A stretch of 64,000 nucleotides of DNA from Slackia exigua ATCC 700122 (GCF_000162875.1 NZ_GG700630.1:20657-84656), one strand, 5' to 3'. Positions 34,401-42,874 are shown, counted from the stretch's first letter. Notes: generated from the sequence alone by a model not told the origin. A program made the numbers and translations.

Positions 34401-35599
34401 TGCGGACGTTCATTCCGTCCGTCGGCCCGTATGGCGACATCATTGCGAGCGTGATGCGGCGGCGCGGCGCCGATATCCGGTTGATGGGTTTCTCCGAGCA
34501 TTCGCGCGAACGTGCCGCCCGCGAGCTGTCGAGCAAGGAGTACTTCAGTTTCTCGTGGCTTTTAGGCATGGGTATCGAACAGGCTGAGCGTGCGCATGAT
34601 TCGGCATCCGACGTGCGGCTGGTCATGCCGGTGTCCGCTTCTGCCGAAGCAGACGGCCTGTACGGACGGGTTCTTCGCGCCGTCCTCGACCGCCGCGGGC
34701 TCACGCATGCGCGCGTCGCGTCGGTGATGCTCGAACGGCTGCCCTGGCGTGTGGGGTCAGACGTGGCGCAGGATGTCTTCCGCGCAGTCCTTGCAGGCGA
34801 TATTCTGCTTGCGGCGCCTCCTGCGCTGCGGGGGAGGCTTCTTGAGCGCTTCATGGCCGGCGCGATCGATGAGGACGTCCTTCTCGAAGCGGCCGCAGAA
34901 GCACGGCGGCATGCGCATGCGTCTTCGAAGGTGCTCTTCGCGTGCGGGGAATGGCCGTTCGTCTACGACGATGCGCTCGTCGATGGGACGTGGTCGAGGC
35001 TCGAAGACGACGGCTTCGTCGTCAGGCGCATGCCGTTGTCCGAATACCTGCTCTTCGCCTGGATCGACATGGCGCACGAAGATGAACGGGTGCGACCGCG
35101 CACCCCGTTTTTCATGGATCACGTTCTCGATAGGACGTCGGAAGCCGGCACCCGCGTTTCGCCCGTGGCTCCCGAGCTCGAGAACCGGCTTCGTGCGCAT
35201 AGGCGCGACGACGACCTCGCGCTCGAGGAGCCTTCGACAGAGGAGAAGCGTGCGATCATGCGCGGCTTCGGGGGGCTTATGGCACGCGTATCCGAAGCGC
35301 TCGGGCCGTCGAGCCCCTTCGCGAAGGATTTCCCGGCGCTCTTCGATCATGCGGATGAGATCGTCGGCCCCCTGATGGCCGGCAACGGCAGATATCGGGC
35401 CGCCAAGGCGCGCGATGCGTCGAGGGATGCCGATGCCGTCATCCTCGTCGCGTCCATGTACGAGAACGTCGATCTCGTGCTGAAGCTCGCAGAACGCAGG
35501 ATCGCGTGCGAGGCGCCCATGCTCAGCCTCGCCTTCGACGGCACTCTCGACCAAGGAAACGAGGAACGCCTCCGCTCCTTCCTGTATTACTTGAGATAG
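31403..35599 (+). CDS. Giant acyl-CoA dehydratase activase-related protein (two BadF/HgdC ATPase domains plus DUF2229)
   Basis: 1398-aa cytoplasmic protein of the BcrA/BadF/BcrD/BadG/HgdC ATPase superfamily, which uses ATP hydrolysis to deliver very low-potential electrons. Domain 1 (about residues 1-260) starts MLFLGIDIGAST and has candidate cluster cysteines in EGCAAGTGSF and SGRCSVFAKTD. Domain 2 (about 345-615) has GVDAGSTSTN, EIGGQDSKY, ICAAGTGSF and LGERCTVFVET. The DUF2229/HgdB-like region (about 655-1100) begins TVGIPRSLLMYKFFPL and has further Cys. A C-terminal region of about 300 aa ends the protein. Partner and substrate are unknown for this widespread class. It closes the importer operon. 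Confidence 0.88.
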   Translation: MLFLGIDIGASTIRLAVVDGSGAIVRMLRESHKGAAVACLKRMLAHLSDEIEGEVCTAYAASGSGCSLLRDFDRSVRVLEDVPAITRGLSAIAPHARSVVQIGGQSACFIALSEDGSAPRFAMNEGCAAGTGSFFEDQMERLGLRIEDYSRLVANARSVPRLSGRCSVFAKTDIIHRQQEGVPVEGILLGLCFATVKSYKATIVRRMPVKAPVALTGGTWRNAGVVRAVRESFELGDDELLVGEELEFAQAVGAALHARDGFAGRDDADGTRNGTRDGTSRSPLSATNGIDEDALERLAGLLEAKSLDDALPRCAPLVDHGYEPGEGYVCRPRPWRAGPDGRVSCVIGVDAGSTSTNIAVADLEGRLLDAQYLRTRGDAFCAARDGLAALGKRLGDELDVRAVVTTGSGRSRLAELIGADLVRDEITAQARAAAEVDARTDTVFEIGGQDSKYVSMASGQVVEFQMNKICAAGTGSFVEEQAARLGIPLDGFGALALSSTAPVDLGERCTVFVETAIHAALAKGARLEDVAAGLCQSVVRNFLHRVVGSRPVGRHVVLQGGVAYNPGIVEAFRQHLGDALRVSPHFAISGAFGAALLALDELRCSDSPLRKEGSVFRGFDLSRAVGTRDEADAQERETNRILFKETQSLMLDGYVPSRDASKKTVGIPRSLLMYKFFPLANAFFTQLGFNVLLSDTTDEETVRAAQEHAAGETCYPIKLMYGHMAQLADAGVDYVFMPTVHTIRHVTSRVRHNYGCAYMQSAPKLVAESLGFEERGIELLSPMLDMDFGQESLASAMLGVGERLGFDARSTAKAMMAGGFAVQKLDARTEAIGQELLAGLGPDDRALVIVTRQYGINDPVLNMDIPNLLIDRGQKVIALSNLRAHDIDVSIDYPGVVWPFGQHILAGMKLIRRDPRLFAVYLTNHGCGPDAMLSHLVAEEMGDKPYLQIEVDEHFSKVGVITRIEAFLNAIAHWKEEGAPTRALAHVVDDEGYASLDDGVRTFIPSVGPYGDIIASVMRRRGADIRLMGFSEHSRERAARELSSKEYFSFSWLLGMGIEQAERAHDSASDVRLVMPVSASAEADGLYGRVLRAVLDRRGLTHARVASVMLERLPWRVGSDVAQDVFRAVLAGDILLAAPPALRGRLLERFMAGAIDEDVLLEAAAEARRHAHASSKVLFACGEWPFVYDDALVDGTWSRLEDDGFVVRRMPLSEYLLFAWIDMAHEDERVRPRTPFFMDHVLDRTSEAGTRVSPVAPELENRLRAHRRDDDLALEEPSTEEKRAIMRGFGGLMARVSEALGPSSPFAKDFPALFDHADEIVGPLMAGNGRYRAAKARDASRDADAVILVASMYENVDLVLKLAERRIACEAPMLSLAFDGTLDQGNEERLRSFLYYLR

Positions 35600-35684
35600 C
35601 CGTCGCGCGCGCAGTGCGATGGACGTCGCGGATCGTGCGCCGCGCGGTTGACGAGGGGGGTCGCATGCGGAGTGCTGTCGAAAG

Positions 35685-35712
35685 AGGGCGCGCGGGCTTT
35701 TTCGCGCGCCCT
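35685..35712 (-). terminator. Stem-loop serving the convergent ends at 35599 and 35719
   Basis: A perfect 10-bp GC stem (35685-35694/35703-35712) with an 8-base loop. On the minus strand it is followed by CTCTTTC, immediately downstream of the ArsC-like gene. It may also stop plus-strand transcription from the activase gene. Confidence 0.7.
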
Positions 35713-35718
35713 TGGATC

Positions 35719-36072
35719 CTATGCCTTCAGGGCCTCCGCCCACACCTGTTCCTTGAAACCGGTCAAGACGATGTCGCCATTGATGAGGATAGGGCGTTTG
35801 ACCAGCATGCCGTTTGTTGCCAGCACCTCGATGATCTCGGCATCGTCGGCGTGCGCGAAACGGTCCTTGAGCTTCATTTCACGGTAGAGCATGCCGCTCG
35901 TGTTCACGAACCGCTTGATGGGAAGCCCGCTCATCCGATGCCATGCGGAAAGCTCGGCGGCTGTCGGGTTGTCCTCCACGATGTGGCGGTCGGTATAGCC
36001 GAAGCCCGCATCGTCGAGCCACTTCTTCGCTTTCTTGCAGGTGGAGCACTTAGGGTATTCGATGAACAGCAT
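35719..36072 (-). CDS. ArsC/Spx-family thioredoxin-fold protein
   Basis: Small cytoplasmic protein of the ArsC-related/Spx family (YffB/YusI-like). The 117-aa product has the redox-type motif YPKCSTCKKAKKWL with CxxC at residues 9-12. The family signature LVKRPILI follows about residues 90-97. It lacks features that would separate arsenate reductase from the uncharacterised YusI group. It starts five bases after the pyrE stop, so the two are co-transcribed. Confidence 0.87.
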   Translation of the reverse strand: MLFIEYPKCSTCKKAKKWLDDAGFGYTDRHIVEDNPTAAELSAWHRMSGLPIKRFVNTSGMLYREMKLKDRFAHADDAEIIEVLATNGMLVKRPILINGDIVLTGFKEQVWAEALKA

Positions 36073-36077
36073 GATGC

Positions 36078-36764
36078 CTATGCCTCCTTCACGGCGCCGT
36101 AGCGTTCGTAGTAGGCATCGAGCGCGGCCTTGATGCCGTCGTCGATGACGACGCGCCCGCGGACCTTACGGCCGTGCAGATGCGCGGTGACTTCTTCCAT
36201 GTCGACGATGGCGGCGGTGGGAAAACCGTAGCGCTCGCGCACCTCGTCGAGCGCGGCCATCGTGCCGCCACGTCCGACTTCCATGCGATTGAGCGACACC
36301 ATAAGCCCTTTGACCTCGATGTCCGCCTGGGATGTGATGATCGGATAGGTTTCTTCGATGGACTTGCCCGAGGTGGTCACGTCTTCGACCATGATGACGC
36401 GATCGCCGTCTTTCAAGGGCGATCCGAGAAGGATGCCGGCATCGCCATGGTCCTTGGCCTCTTTTCGGTTGGAGCAGTAGCGCGCTTCCTTGCCGTAGAG
36501 CTCATGCAGGGCCATCGTGGTCACGACGCTCAGGGGAATGCCTTTGTAGGCCGGTCCGAAGACGACGTCGAAGTCCAGCCCGAAGGCGTCATGGATGGCG
36601 CGCGCATAGTAGATTCCCAGGCGGTGCAGTTGATCTCCCGTGACGTAGGCGCCCGCGTTCATGAAGAACGGGGAGGTGCGCCCGCTCTTGAGCGTGAATT
36701 CGCCGAACTTAAGGACGTCGCTTTCGACCATGAACTCGATGAATTCCTGCTTGTACCGCTCCAT
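36078..36764 (-). CDS. pyrE: Orotate phosphoribosyltransferase
   Basis: Converts orotate and PRPP to orotidine 5'-phosphate in pyrimidine synthesis. The 228-aa product has the PRPP-binding motif VIMVEDVTTSGKS (about residues 121-133), preceded by FGPAYKGIPLSVV and RKEAKDHGDAG. The MERYKQEF start at 36764 follows AAAGGA. It shares a divergent promoter region with the CDF transporter and continues into the ArsC-like gene. No other pyrimidine gene is nearby. Confidence 0.95.
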   Translation of the reverse strand: MERYKQEFIEFMVESDVLKFGEFTLKSGRTSPFFMNAGAYVTGDQLHRLGIYYARAIHDAFGLDFDVVFGPAYKGIPLSVVTTMALHELYGKEARYCSNRKEAKDHGDAGILLGSPLKDGDRVIMVEDVTTSGKSIEETYPIITSQADIEVKGLMVSLNRMEVGRGGTMAALDEVRERYGFPTAAIVDMEEVTAHLHGRKVRGRVVIDDGIKAALDAYYERYGAVKEA

Positions 36765-37054
36765 CGTGCGTCCTTTCGGGTCGGGTGCGCCGCACGCGCG
36801 GCGCGACGGCATGCGAACCGCCGTGCGCGTTTCGGCGTATACACGCTCATGTATCGTGCATCAGGTCCTTTTTCAGGTGATCTCAATGCCATGCGCGTCT
36901 TCTTGCGCTTGAAGCGCGCTGCTATCTTACTATAGTGGGCGCAGGAGCGGTTCGCGTTCTGTCGAGACGATGCAGAGGCATGGCGAAGGGGGAGCGGCGC
37001 ATGAAGGCGATCGAAGGGGGCCGACGTGCGAAGGCAGGAGAAGGGGAGGTCCGT

Positions 37055-37978
37055 ATGGAGACGGCTGAGAGAGGCGCGCGCATCCGTCACGTGCTGCTCG
37101 TGATCCTGCTTCTGAACCTGGGCGTCGCCTTGGCGAAGATCATCTGCGGCAGCGCGTTTTCGTCCGAATCCGTGCGCGCCGACGGCATCCATTCCCTCTT
37201 CGATTCGGCGGGAAACGTCGTAGGTCTGGCGGGCATCGTCATCGCCGCCCGTCCGGCCGATCGCGACCATCCGTACGGCCATGCCAAGTACGAGACGTTC
37301 GCGAGCTTGTTCATCGGGATGCTGCTCGTGTTCGCGGCCTACGAGGTAGGATGGAACGCCGTGCAGTCGCTCATGAGCGGCGAGTCCCATGTCGTGGCAT
37401 CTCCTGTCGCATTCGCCGTGATGGTGGTCACGCTCGTCATCAATCTGGGTGTCACAACATATGAACGAAGGCAGGGCAGGGCGCTCGGCAGCGCCGTGCT
37501 CGATGCCGACGCGAAGCACACGCTGTCGGATGCGCTCGTCTCCATAGGCGTCATTGCGGGACTCGTGCTTGTGAAACTCGGATTTCCCGAGGCAGATGCC
37601 GTAGCGGCGCTCGTCGTGACCATCGCCATCTTCTCGACGGCGTTGTCGGTGCTGAAAGACGTGACCGAGACGCTTTCGGACGAGGCTCGTGTGAATCCGG
37701 AGCGCATCAGGTCGTATGTGCTCTCTATCGAAGGCGTTGCGGCGTGCCATAACATCCGTACGCGCGGCCCCGAAGGCGAGGTGTTCGCGGATCTGCATAT
37801 CCTGGTCGATCCGGATATGAGCATCAGCCGCGCGCATGCGATCGGAAATGCCGCCGAGGCGCTCATCAAAGAGAGAATTCCCCAGATCCGCGAAGTGCTC
37901 GTGCATCTTGAGCCCGCCACCGCCCAAGAGCTTCACGAAGACGACGTGCCGCTTGAGACCGAAAAGACGTCTTCCTAA
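37055..37978 (+). CDS. Cation diffusion facilitator (CDF) family metal exporter
   Basis: Membrane proton/metal antiporter (Zn, Mn, Fe or similar). The 307-aa product has six helices. The metal-site motifs are HSLFDS (helix II, HxxxD), DHPYGHAKYE and HTLSDA (helix V, HxxxD). A cytoplasmic C-terminal domain (about 215-300) includes HNIRTRGPEGEVFADLHI. The ATG at 37055 is preferred because GGGGAGG lies five bases upstream and the family N-terminus starts there. In-frame ATGs at 37001 and 36980 are alternatives. Substrate metal cannot be read from the sequence. Confidence 0.9.
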   Translation: METAERGARIRHVLLVILLLNLGVALAKIICGSAFSSESVRADGIHSLFDSAGNVVGLAGIVIAARPADRDHPYGHAKYETFASLFIGMLLVFAAYEVGWNAVQSLMSGESHVVASPVAFAVMVVTLVINLGVTTYERRQGRALGSAVLDADAKHTLSDALVSIGVIAGLVLVKLGFPEADAVAALVVTIAIFSTALSVLKDVTETLSDEARVNPERIRSYVLSIEGVAACHNIRTRGPEGEVFADLHILVDPDMSISRAHAIGNAAEALIKERIPQIREVLVHLEPATAQELHEDDVPLETEKTSS

Positions 37979-38168
37979 CAAGGCGAAAGACGGGTTCTGT
38001 CGGGATCCGATACGGTTTACGGGATGTCGATCGGGCCGTCGGCCGACGTGTCTTCCAGGGTTGCGCGGGATCGGTCGAAGTGCGTTCGTTCCTCTCCTAT
38101 AATTGCGGCTCCACGAGAGACAGACGCTCGCACGCTCCGTCACGGAGGTGCCGATGGGAGATTGCATC

Positions 38169-38777
38169 ATGACCGATGAAAGGAATGCGGAAGCCGTCTC
38201 GGCGCGCATCCGCGCGCTTGCGCTGGCTCAGGAACGCGCGGCCGACCTGCTCGATGCCACACCGGCCGCCGATGCGCTGAAGGGTTTTCGAACGGCCTTC
38301 GAAGCGGCGGGCCTGGACGCATCGGCCTTTCCAATCCTTTCGCTCGATGCGCTGGCCGCGCAGTTCGACGTCGTCTATGCGCTTGAGGACGAAGGGACGT
38401 ATCTGCTTCAGGAATCCCGATACGTCGGCGACCCTCTTTCGGTGGAAAGCGCGATCAAGCGCACGTTCGACAGCATGGGATTCACTGGTTCGAACGCGAG
38501 CTTCCCGTTTTGCCATATAGCGAACGAACTGCGATTCCTTGCGTTCGTGCTGAACGCGTGCGAAGACGTGCGCGCGGCCGGCGATGCGCGAGGAGCGATG
38601 CGTTTCGCGGGGGTCGCCATGAATTTCCTGGTCGACCACCTAGGCTACCTGCATCAGATGGCACTTGAATGCGACCTGTTCGAGGCACCCGCATATGCGG
38701 AGATCGCACGTGCGACCGAGATGCTGGCTGAGGTCGATCGCGAAGCGTTCATCGGCTTCATGCGGCCGCTTCGATAA
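38169..38777 (+). CDS. TorD/DmsD-like chaperone-type protein (tentative)
   Basis: 202-aa all-helical cytoplasmic protein without signal or membrane segments. The middle and end (ANELRFLAFVLNACEDVRAAGD, NFLVDHLGYLHQMALEC, APAYAEIARATEMLAEVD) match the pattern of the TorD redox-enzyme maturation family, where a conserved E/D-x-x-x-x-F and H-L segment pack in a helical bundle. No molybdoenzyme gene is adjacent. The nearest is at 56714, which has its own TorD-like gene. ATG 38169 has GGGAG eight bases upstream; ATG 38154 is possible. Confidence 0.55.
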   Translation: MTDERNAEAVSARIRALALAQERAADLLDATPAADALKGFRTAFEAAGLDASAFPILSLDALAAQFDVVYALEDEGTYLLQESRYVGDPLSVESAIKRTFDSMGFTGSNASFPFCHIANELRFLAFVLNACEDVRAAGDARGAMRFAGVAMNFLVDHLGYLHQMALECDLFEAPAYAEIARATEMLAEVDREAFIGFMRPLR

Positions 38778-38781
38778 GAGG

Positions 38782-38815
38782 ATCGGTCGGCTGGATGAAG
38801 ATCCGGCCGACCGAT
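38782..38815. terminator. 15-bp stem-loop between convergent genes
   Basis: 38782-38796 pairs with 38801-38815 (one G-T) around a GAAG loop. It lies between the plus-strand TorD-like gene and the minus-strand yhhQ gene. T-runs are weak on both sides, so termination would rest on the very stable stem. Confidence 0.6.
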
Positions 38816-38921
38816 GGGATCCCATGCGCACGCACTGTCGGCATGCGCATAGCAGGCGGATGGATTGCAGAATCGAACCGGTCTTTCGATCCGCACCTAT
38901 ACGATGCGGAGGAAACGGATG

Positions 38922-39644
38922 CTACGCTTCTGCCGCCGCGGCGCGCGTCTGCGCCTCGATTCGGAGCGAACCTTCGGCGGCTGCATGCGTGCGACGTGTG
39001 AGCAGGTAGAAGAACGGCGTGTCGAGTGCGGCGAGGATGAACTTGATCAGGTACTGGCCGACCATCATCGCGCCGAGCTGCGGAAGCATGGCCGAGTCGA
39101 AGAGCCAGCCGAACCCGATGCCGAACGCGATGCCGACGAACACGACGGTATCGATGATCTGCGACGTCATCGTGGATGCATTGTTCCATATCCAGCGCCA
39201 GCGCGGGTTAGCGGTGGCGTCGAGCACGCGGTTGCGAATCTTATGGAAGATCCAGACGTCCCACGACTGCGACATGAGATAGGCGGCCATGCTGCCGATG
39301 ACGAACACGACGTTCTGCCCGAGCAGCGAATCGTAGGCCGTCTGCATGGCGGGGTCGGCTGCGGGAAGCTGCTGCGTGAACACGATGAGCAGCGTTGCCA
39401 GAAGCTGACCGGCGAATCCCCAGTACACGATCGTCTGGGCTTCCTTGCGCCCCCAGACCTCGCCGATGACGTCGGTCATAAGGAAGGTGATCGCGTAGCA
39501 GAGCGCGGCGCCGGGAAGCACGATGGTGCTTCCGAACAGGGGGATGCCCGTCTGGATGGTCTTGCCTGTCACGACGTTGGAGATGACGAGGGCGACGACG
39601 AAGACCATCGCGCAGAGCAGCAGGTTCTCATTGGTTCTCTTCAT
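38922..39644 (-). CDS. yhhQ: Queuosine precursor transporter (YhhQ/QPTR family)
   Basis: Membrane importer of the queuosine precursors preQ0/preQ1. The 240-aa product has about six helices and the family stretches LVISNVVTGKTIQ, CYAITFLMTDVIGEVWGRKEAQ, QSWDVWIFHKIR and NASTMTSQIIDTVVFV. The start at 39644 follows AAGGA, which also forms the 3' end of a preQ1-I riboswitch candidate. It lies downstream of queF and queC on the same strand, consistent with its role. Confidence 0.93.
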   Translation of the reverse strand: MKRTNENLLLCAMVFVVALVISNVVTGKTIQTGIPLFGSTIVLPGAALCYAITFLMTDVIGEVWGRKEAQTIVYWGFAGQLLATLLIVFTQQLPAADPAMQTAYDSLLGQNVVFVIGSMAAYLMSQSWDVWIFHKIRNRVLDATANPRWRWIWNNASTMTSQIIDTVVFVGIAFGIGFGWLFDSAMLPQLGAMMVGQYLIKFILAALDTPFFYLLTRRTHAAAEGSLRIEAQTRAAAAEA

Positions 39645-39650
39645 GAAGGG

Positions 39651-39705
39651 TTCCTTAGTTTTTTTAGGTTGGATGGTTTCGAACAACCTCCCGGTACCGC
39701 CGGGA
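39651..39705 (-). promoter_or_regulatory. preQ1-I riboswitch candidate overlapping the yhhQ ribosome-binding site
   Basis: On the minus strand a hairpin GGA-GGTT/AACC-A-TCC (39692-39672, one bulged A) is followed by an A-run and then ACTAAGGA (39659-39651), which contains the ribosome-binding site. A-rich linker plus CTAAGGA is the hallmark of preQ1-I aptamers that hide the ribosome-binding site. A second hairpin, CCCGG/CCGGG, lies just 5' (39704-39690). Gene context (yhhQ, queC, queF) fits. The L1 loop is not a textbook match. Confidence 0.6.
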
Positions 39706-39747
39706 TCGGGCTTTTCCATTGCGTCCGCGAAGGGGCGCGATGCCGGA

Positions 39748-40554
39748 TTATAGCGCAGATGCGCCGTCCGGTGCGGAGGAATAGCGAATCGGGTCTTCCG
39801 CGCCGTTCGCATGAAACGCCGCGATGCGGTCGAGGCATGTTCCGCACGTGCCGCAGGCGACATCGCCGCCCTCATAGCATGACCATGTGAGCTCGTAGGG
39901 AACTCCCCGCTCAAGACCGCAGGCAACGACGCCTGCTTTGGTGTCGTTCACGAAGGGCGCCTCAAGCGTCACGTTGCCGTAGGTGCCGATGCGCATGGCG
40001 TCGGACATGGCGTCCGTGAAGGCGGGCGAGCAGTCGGGGTAGGCGTCGCCTGCCGCATCGTCGGCATGCGCGCCCAGATAGACGGCGCAGGCCTCGTCGG
40101 GATAGAGCGATGCGGCCAGAGCGGCTGCGGCGGAAAGCATGAGTCCGTTGCGGAAGGGCACGTAAGTGTTCGGACGTCCGGCCGCATCCTTCTGGTCGGC
40201 GTAGGTGCCGCGTGCGACATCCTGCGTGCTGCCCGCCATGAGCGCGTTGTCGGAATAGCGAAGCACGCTCGCGATGTCGAGCACGTAATGCGCGACGCCG
40301 TAGCGTTCGGCGACGGCCTGTGCGGCGTCGAGTTCCTTACGGTGGCGCTGCCCGTAGAAGAAGGAAACGGTGGATACGTTCGCCGTGCTGAAGCGCTCGA
40401 CGGCAAGCGCCAGGCAGGTGGTGGAATCGATGCCTCCGCTCGACAGCACGAGCGCGCGGGTCGGGCACGTGGGCGACGAGGCCCGCATCCCGCCGGATGC
40501 GGGCGGCGAAGCTGCGACCGGGACGTTTTCCGTCGTCTTGGATTGCCTGCTCAT
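39748..40554 (-). CDS. queC: 7-cyano-7-deazaguanine (preQ0) synthase
   Basis: ATP-dependent enzyme that converts 7-carboxy-7-deazaguanine and ammonia to preQ0 in queuosine synthesis. The 268-aa product has the PP-loop [13 protein letters not shown] (about residues 37-49), [11 protein letters not shown] and VPFRNGLML. The C-terminal zinc site [18 protein letters not shown] has four cysteines. The first 30 residues are unconserved, so a later start is possible. The ATG overlaps the queF stop (ATGA). Confidence 0.95.
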   Translation of the reverse strand: MSRQSKTTENVPVAASPPASGGMRASSPTCPTRALVLSSGGIDSTTCLALAVERFSTANVSTVSFFYGQRHRKELDAAQAVAERYGVAHYVLDIASVLRYSDNALMAGSTQDVARGTYADQKDAAGRPNTYVPFRNGLMLSAAAALAASLYPDEACAVYLGAHADDAAGDAYPDCSPAFTDAMSDAMRIGTYGNVTLEAPFVNDTKAGVVACGLERGVPYELTWSCYEGGDVACGTCGTCLDRIAAFHANGAEDPIRYSSAPDGASAL

Positions 40555-41072
40555 GCGCGGGCATCGTCGCCGCGGTCGAGGTCGGACAGCTGCGCGAACA
40601 TGCGCGACGCCGCGACGTCCTGGTAGCCGAACTTCGGATTCGCCCAGTTCGCAAACGGATAGATGGAGATCCCTCCGCGCGGATAGAACATGCCGCGGAC
40701 CTCGATGTACTTCGGATCCATGAGCTTTGCCAGATCGTTCATGATGATGTTGGTGACATCCTCGTGGAAGTCGCCATGGTTGCGGAAGCTGAACAGATAG
40801 AGCTTGAGCGACTTGCTCTCGACCATGCGCACGCTGGGGATGTAGTTGATATAGAGCGTGGCGAAGTCAGGCTGGCCGGTGATGGGGCAGAGCGTCGTGA
40901 ACTCGGGGCAGCGAAAGGTGACCATATAGTCGCGGTCCTGATGCGCGTTCTCGAACGTCTCCAGCACCGAAGGGTCGTAATCGTTCGGGTACGATGCGCG
41001 CTGGTTGCCGAGCAGGGTGATGCCTTCGGCTTCGTGCTCGCGCGTTTTGGCGGCGGCTTCGGTAGGCGTCAT
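40551..41072 (-). CDS. queF: NADPH-dependent 7-cyano-7-deazaguanine reductase
   Basis: Reduces preQ0 to preQ1. The 173-aa product is the short, single-domain type. The thioimide-forming Cys and its neighbours lie in [21 protein letters not shown] (about residues 53-73), followed by the QueF motif [21 protein letters not shown] (about 84-104). First gene of queF-queC-yhhQ. queD and queE are not in the window. Confidence 0.96.
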   Translation of the reverse strand: MTPTEAAAKTREHEAEGITLLGNQRASYPNDYDPSVLETFENAHQDRDYMVTFRCPEFTTLCPITGQPDFATLYINYIPSVRMVESKSLKLYLFSFRNHGDFHEDVTNIIMNDLAKLMDPKYIEVRGMFYPRGGISIYPFANWANPKFGYQDVAASRMFAQLSDLDRGDDARA

Positions 41073-41286
41073 GGAGCTCCTTTCATGTCCGTGTCGTCAT
41101 CCATTCTAGCGTCGAGCCGTGCAGGACGCGTGGACGGACGGTGTGTGCATTGCATGCCCTATGCCGGAATGCGCGTGTGGCAGGCGATAGAATAAGGGGA
41201 ACGCAGATGCCGAGCACGATGAAGCCCGGCATGCCCATAGGGATCGGGAATGTGCGCGCCGTCGCGCGGGAACGAAGGGAAGATGC

Positions 41287-42615
41287 ATGGCAGGGGATGC
41301 ACGGACGAGGTCGACCGAGGCTGGACGTCCGCATGGACTCTCCGAGCATGCCGACGACGCGCGGTCCGGTCGCAAAGGCTTTCGCAGCGTGCGGGAACGC
41401 ATGCGTCTGGGAGAAGCGCCCGACTTCATCCTGTCCGAGATCGCGGGCGCGCGCGATGTGCCTTCCTCGCAGGCAGGGCGGACGCCGCTTGCCCTGCGCG
41501 TTTTCGGCATACTCAGCATCGTCGTGGGAACCGCGGTCGTCATCCCTCTCGTCTTCTTCATCCTGCGCGCCTTCGTGAGGTTCGCCCTGGGCCGTTTCGA
41601 GACCTGGTCGACGGTCACCTTGGTCGTGGTCATCGTGAACCTGGTGTCGGCGGCGGTGCTTATCGGGATGTTCGTGCTGCTGGGAGTGAGGCTTCTGCGC
41701 AGCAAGCGACGTCTGGCGGCTGAGCTTGCCTATGCGATGATCGGCGTCGATTTCGTGGTTGCCGCAAGCTACGTCATGCTTCTCGGCATGGACTGGATCG
41801 CGCTTTTCTTGGTCGGCGTCGCGCTTTTCCTCGTCACGCTGTCAAGCTATATGGATCCTTCTTTGGCGCAGGAGCGAGAGCTTCAACGCCGTCTGCGCGA
41901 CATGGATGCGCGTTCGCAGGCGGAAGAGGGGACGATCGGACGCGACGAAACGGGACGCGGCTACATCGCGCTCAATTTCATCAACCTGTTCTGGATATTC
42001 ACGATCTGCAGCGTCGTGGGGCTCGGGCTTGAGACGGTCTACCATCTGGCGCTGTATGGAGAATGGCAGGATCGCGCGGCGACGGTGTTCGGGCCGTTTT
42101 CCATCATATACGGCGTGGGCGCCGTGCTCATCACGATCGCCCTCAACCGCTTCTATAGGAAAAACCCCTTGATCATCTTTCTGGTCGCAGCCGTGATCGG
42201 CGGCGCATTCGAGTTTTCCGTCAGTTGGCTTATGCAGATGGCGTTCGGCATCACGTCTTGGGATTACACGGGAACCTTCCTTTCGATCGGCGGACGTACG
42301 AACGGGTTCTACATGACCATGTGGGGGCTGCTCGGCTTGGCGTGGGTGAAGCTCGCCCTGCCGCGAATCCTCAGGCTCATCAACCGCATCCCCTGGAACT
42401 GGCGGTACGCGGCAACGTCGCTTTGCGCGGCGGTCATGATCGTCGATTGCGGCCTGACGCTCGTCGCGCTCGACAGCTGGTTCAACCGGCTTGCCGGCAT
42501 TCAGACGAATACCGAGATCGAGCGGTTCTGCGACGATCGCTTCGACAATGCCTTCATGGAGCATCGCTTCCAGACGATGGCCATCGATCCCGAAACCGCC
42601 GTGCGCGGCGACTGA
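41287..42615 (+). CDS. Putative ABC-transporter type IV / CmpB-family membrane protein
   Basis: Integral-membrane protein of unknown function. The 442-aa product has a hydrophilic N-terminus (about 65 residues) and four hydrophobic segments. A charged loop follows, then the C-terminal CmpB-type domain (about 230-400) with FGPFSIIYGVGAV, FEFSVSWLMQMAFGITSWDYTG and a GGRTNGFYMTMWGLLG stretch. The annotation as transporter rests on family naming, not on visible ATPase or binding residues. A shorter paralogue lies at 61840-62730. The ATG at 41287 follows GAAGGGAAG. Confidence 0.82.
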   Translation: MAGDARTRSTEAGRPHGLSEHADDARSGRKGFRSVRERMRLGEAPDFILSEIAGARDVPSSQAGRTPLALRVFGILSIVVGTAVVIPLVFFILRAFVRFALGRFETWSTVTLVVVIVNLVSAAVLIGMFVLLGVRLLRSKRRLAAELAYAMIGVDFVVAASYVMLLGMDWIALFLVGVALFLVTLSSYMDPSLAQERELQRRLRDMDARSQAEEGTIGRDETGRGYIALNFINLFWIFTICSVVGLGLETVYHLALYGEWQDRAATVFGPFSIIYGVGAVLITIALNRFYRKNPLIIFLVAAVIGGAFEFSVSWLMQMAFGITSWDYTGTFLSIGGRTNGFYMTMWGLLGLAWVKLALPRILRLINRIPWNWRYAATSLCAAVMIVDCGLTLVALDSWFNRLAGIQTNTEIERFCDDRFDNAFMEHRFQTMAIDPETAVRGD

Positions 42616-42725
42616 CGCCGTCCGCTATGCGCCGAGAGGATGCTCCGATTTCGTCGGGCTCTGGCTTCAGAAGTCATGCACCGAAGCGTTTCGAATGGAA
42701 TCGCGGAATGGTTCCGTATATCAAA

Positions 42726-42751
42726 GACGGGAGACGCTTAGGTCTCCCGTC
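42726..42751 (-). terminator. Intrinsic terminator of tRNA-Pro
   Basis: A perfect 10-bp stem (42726-42735/42742-42751) with a 6-base loop, ten bases beyond the CCA end of tRNA-Pro on the minus strand, followed by TTTG. It may also end the plus-strand CmpB transcript. Confidence 0.8.
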
Positions 42752-42761
42752 TGCAGTTTCA

Positions 42762-42838
<77 letters not shown>

Positions 42839-42874
42839 ATATGCAATTCGTGCGTCTGCTTGACGCAAGGAAGC

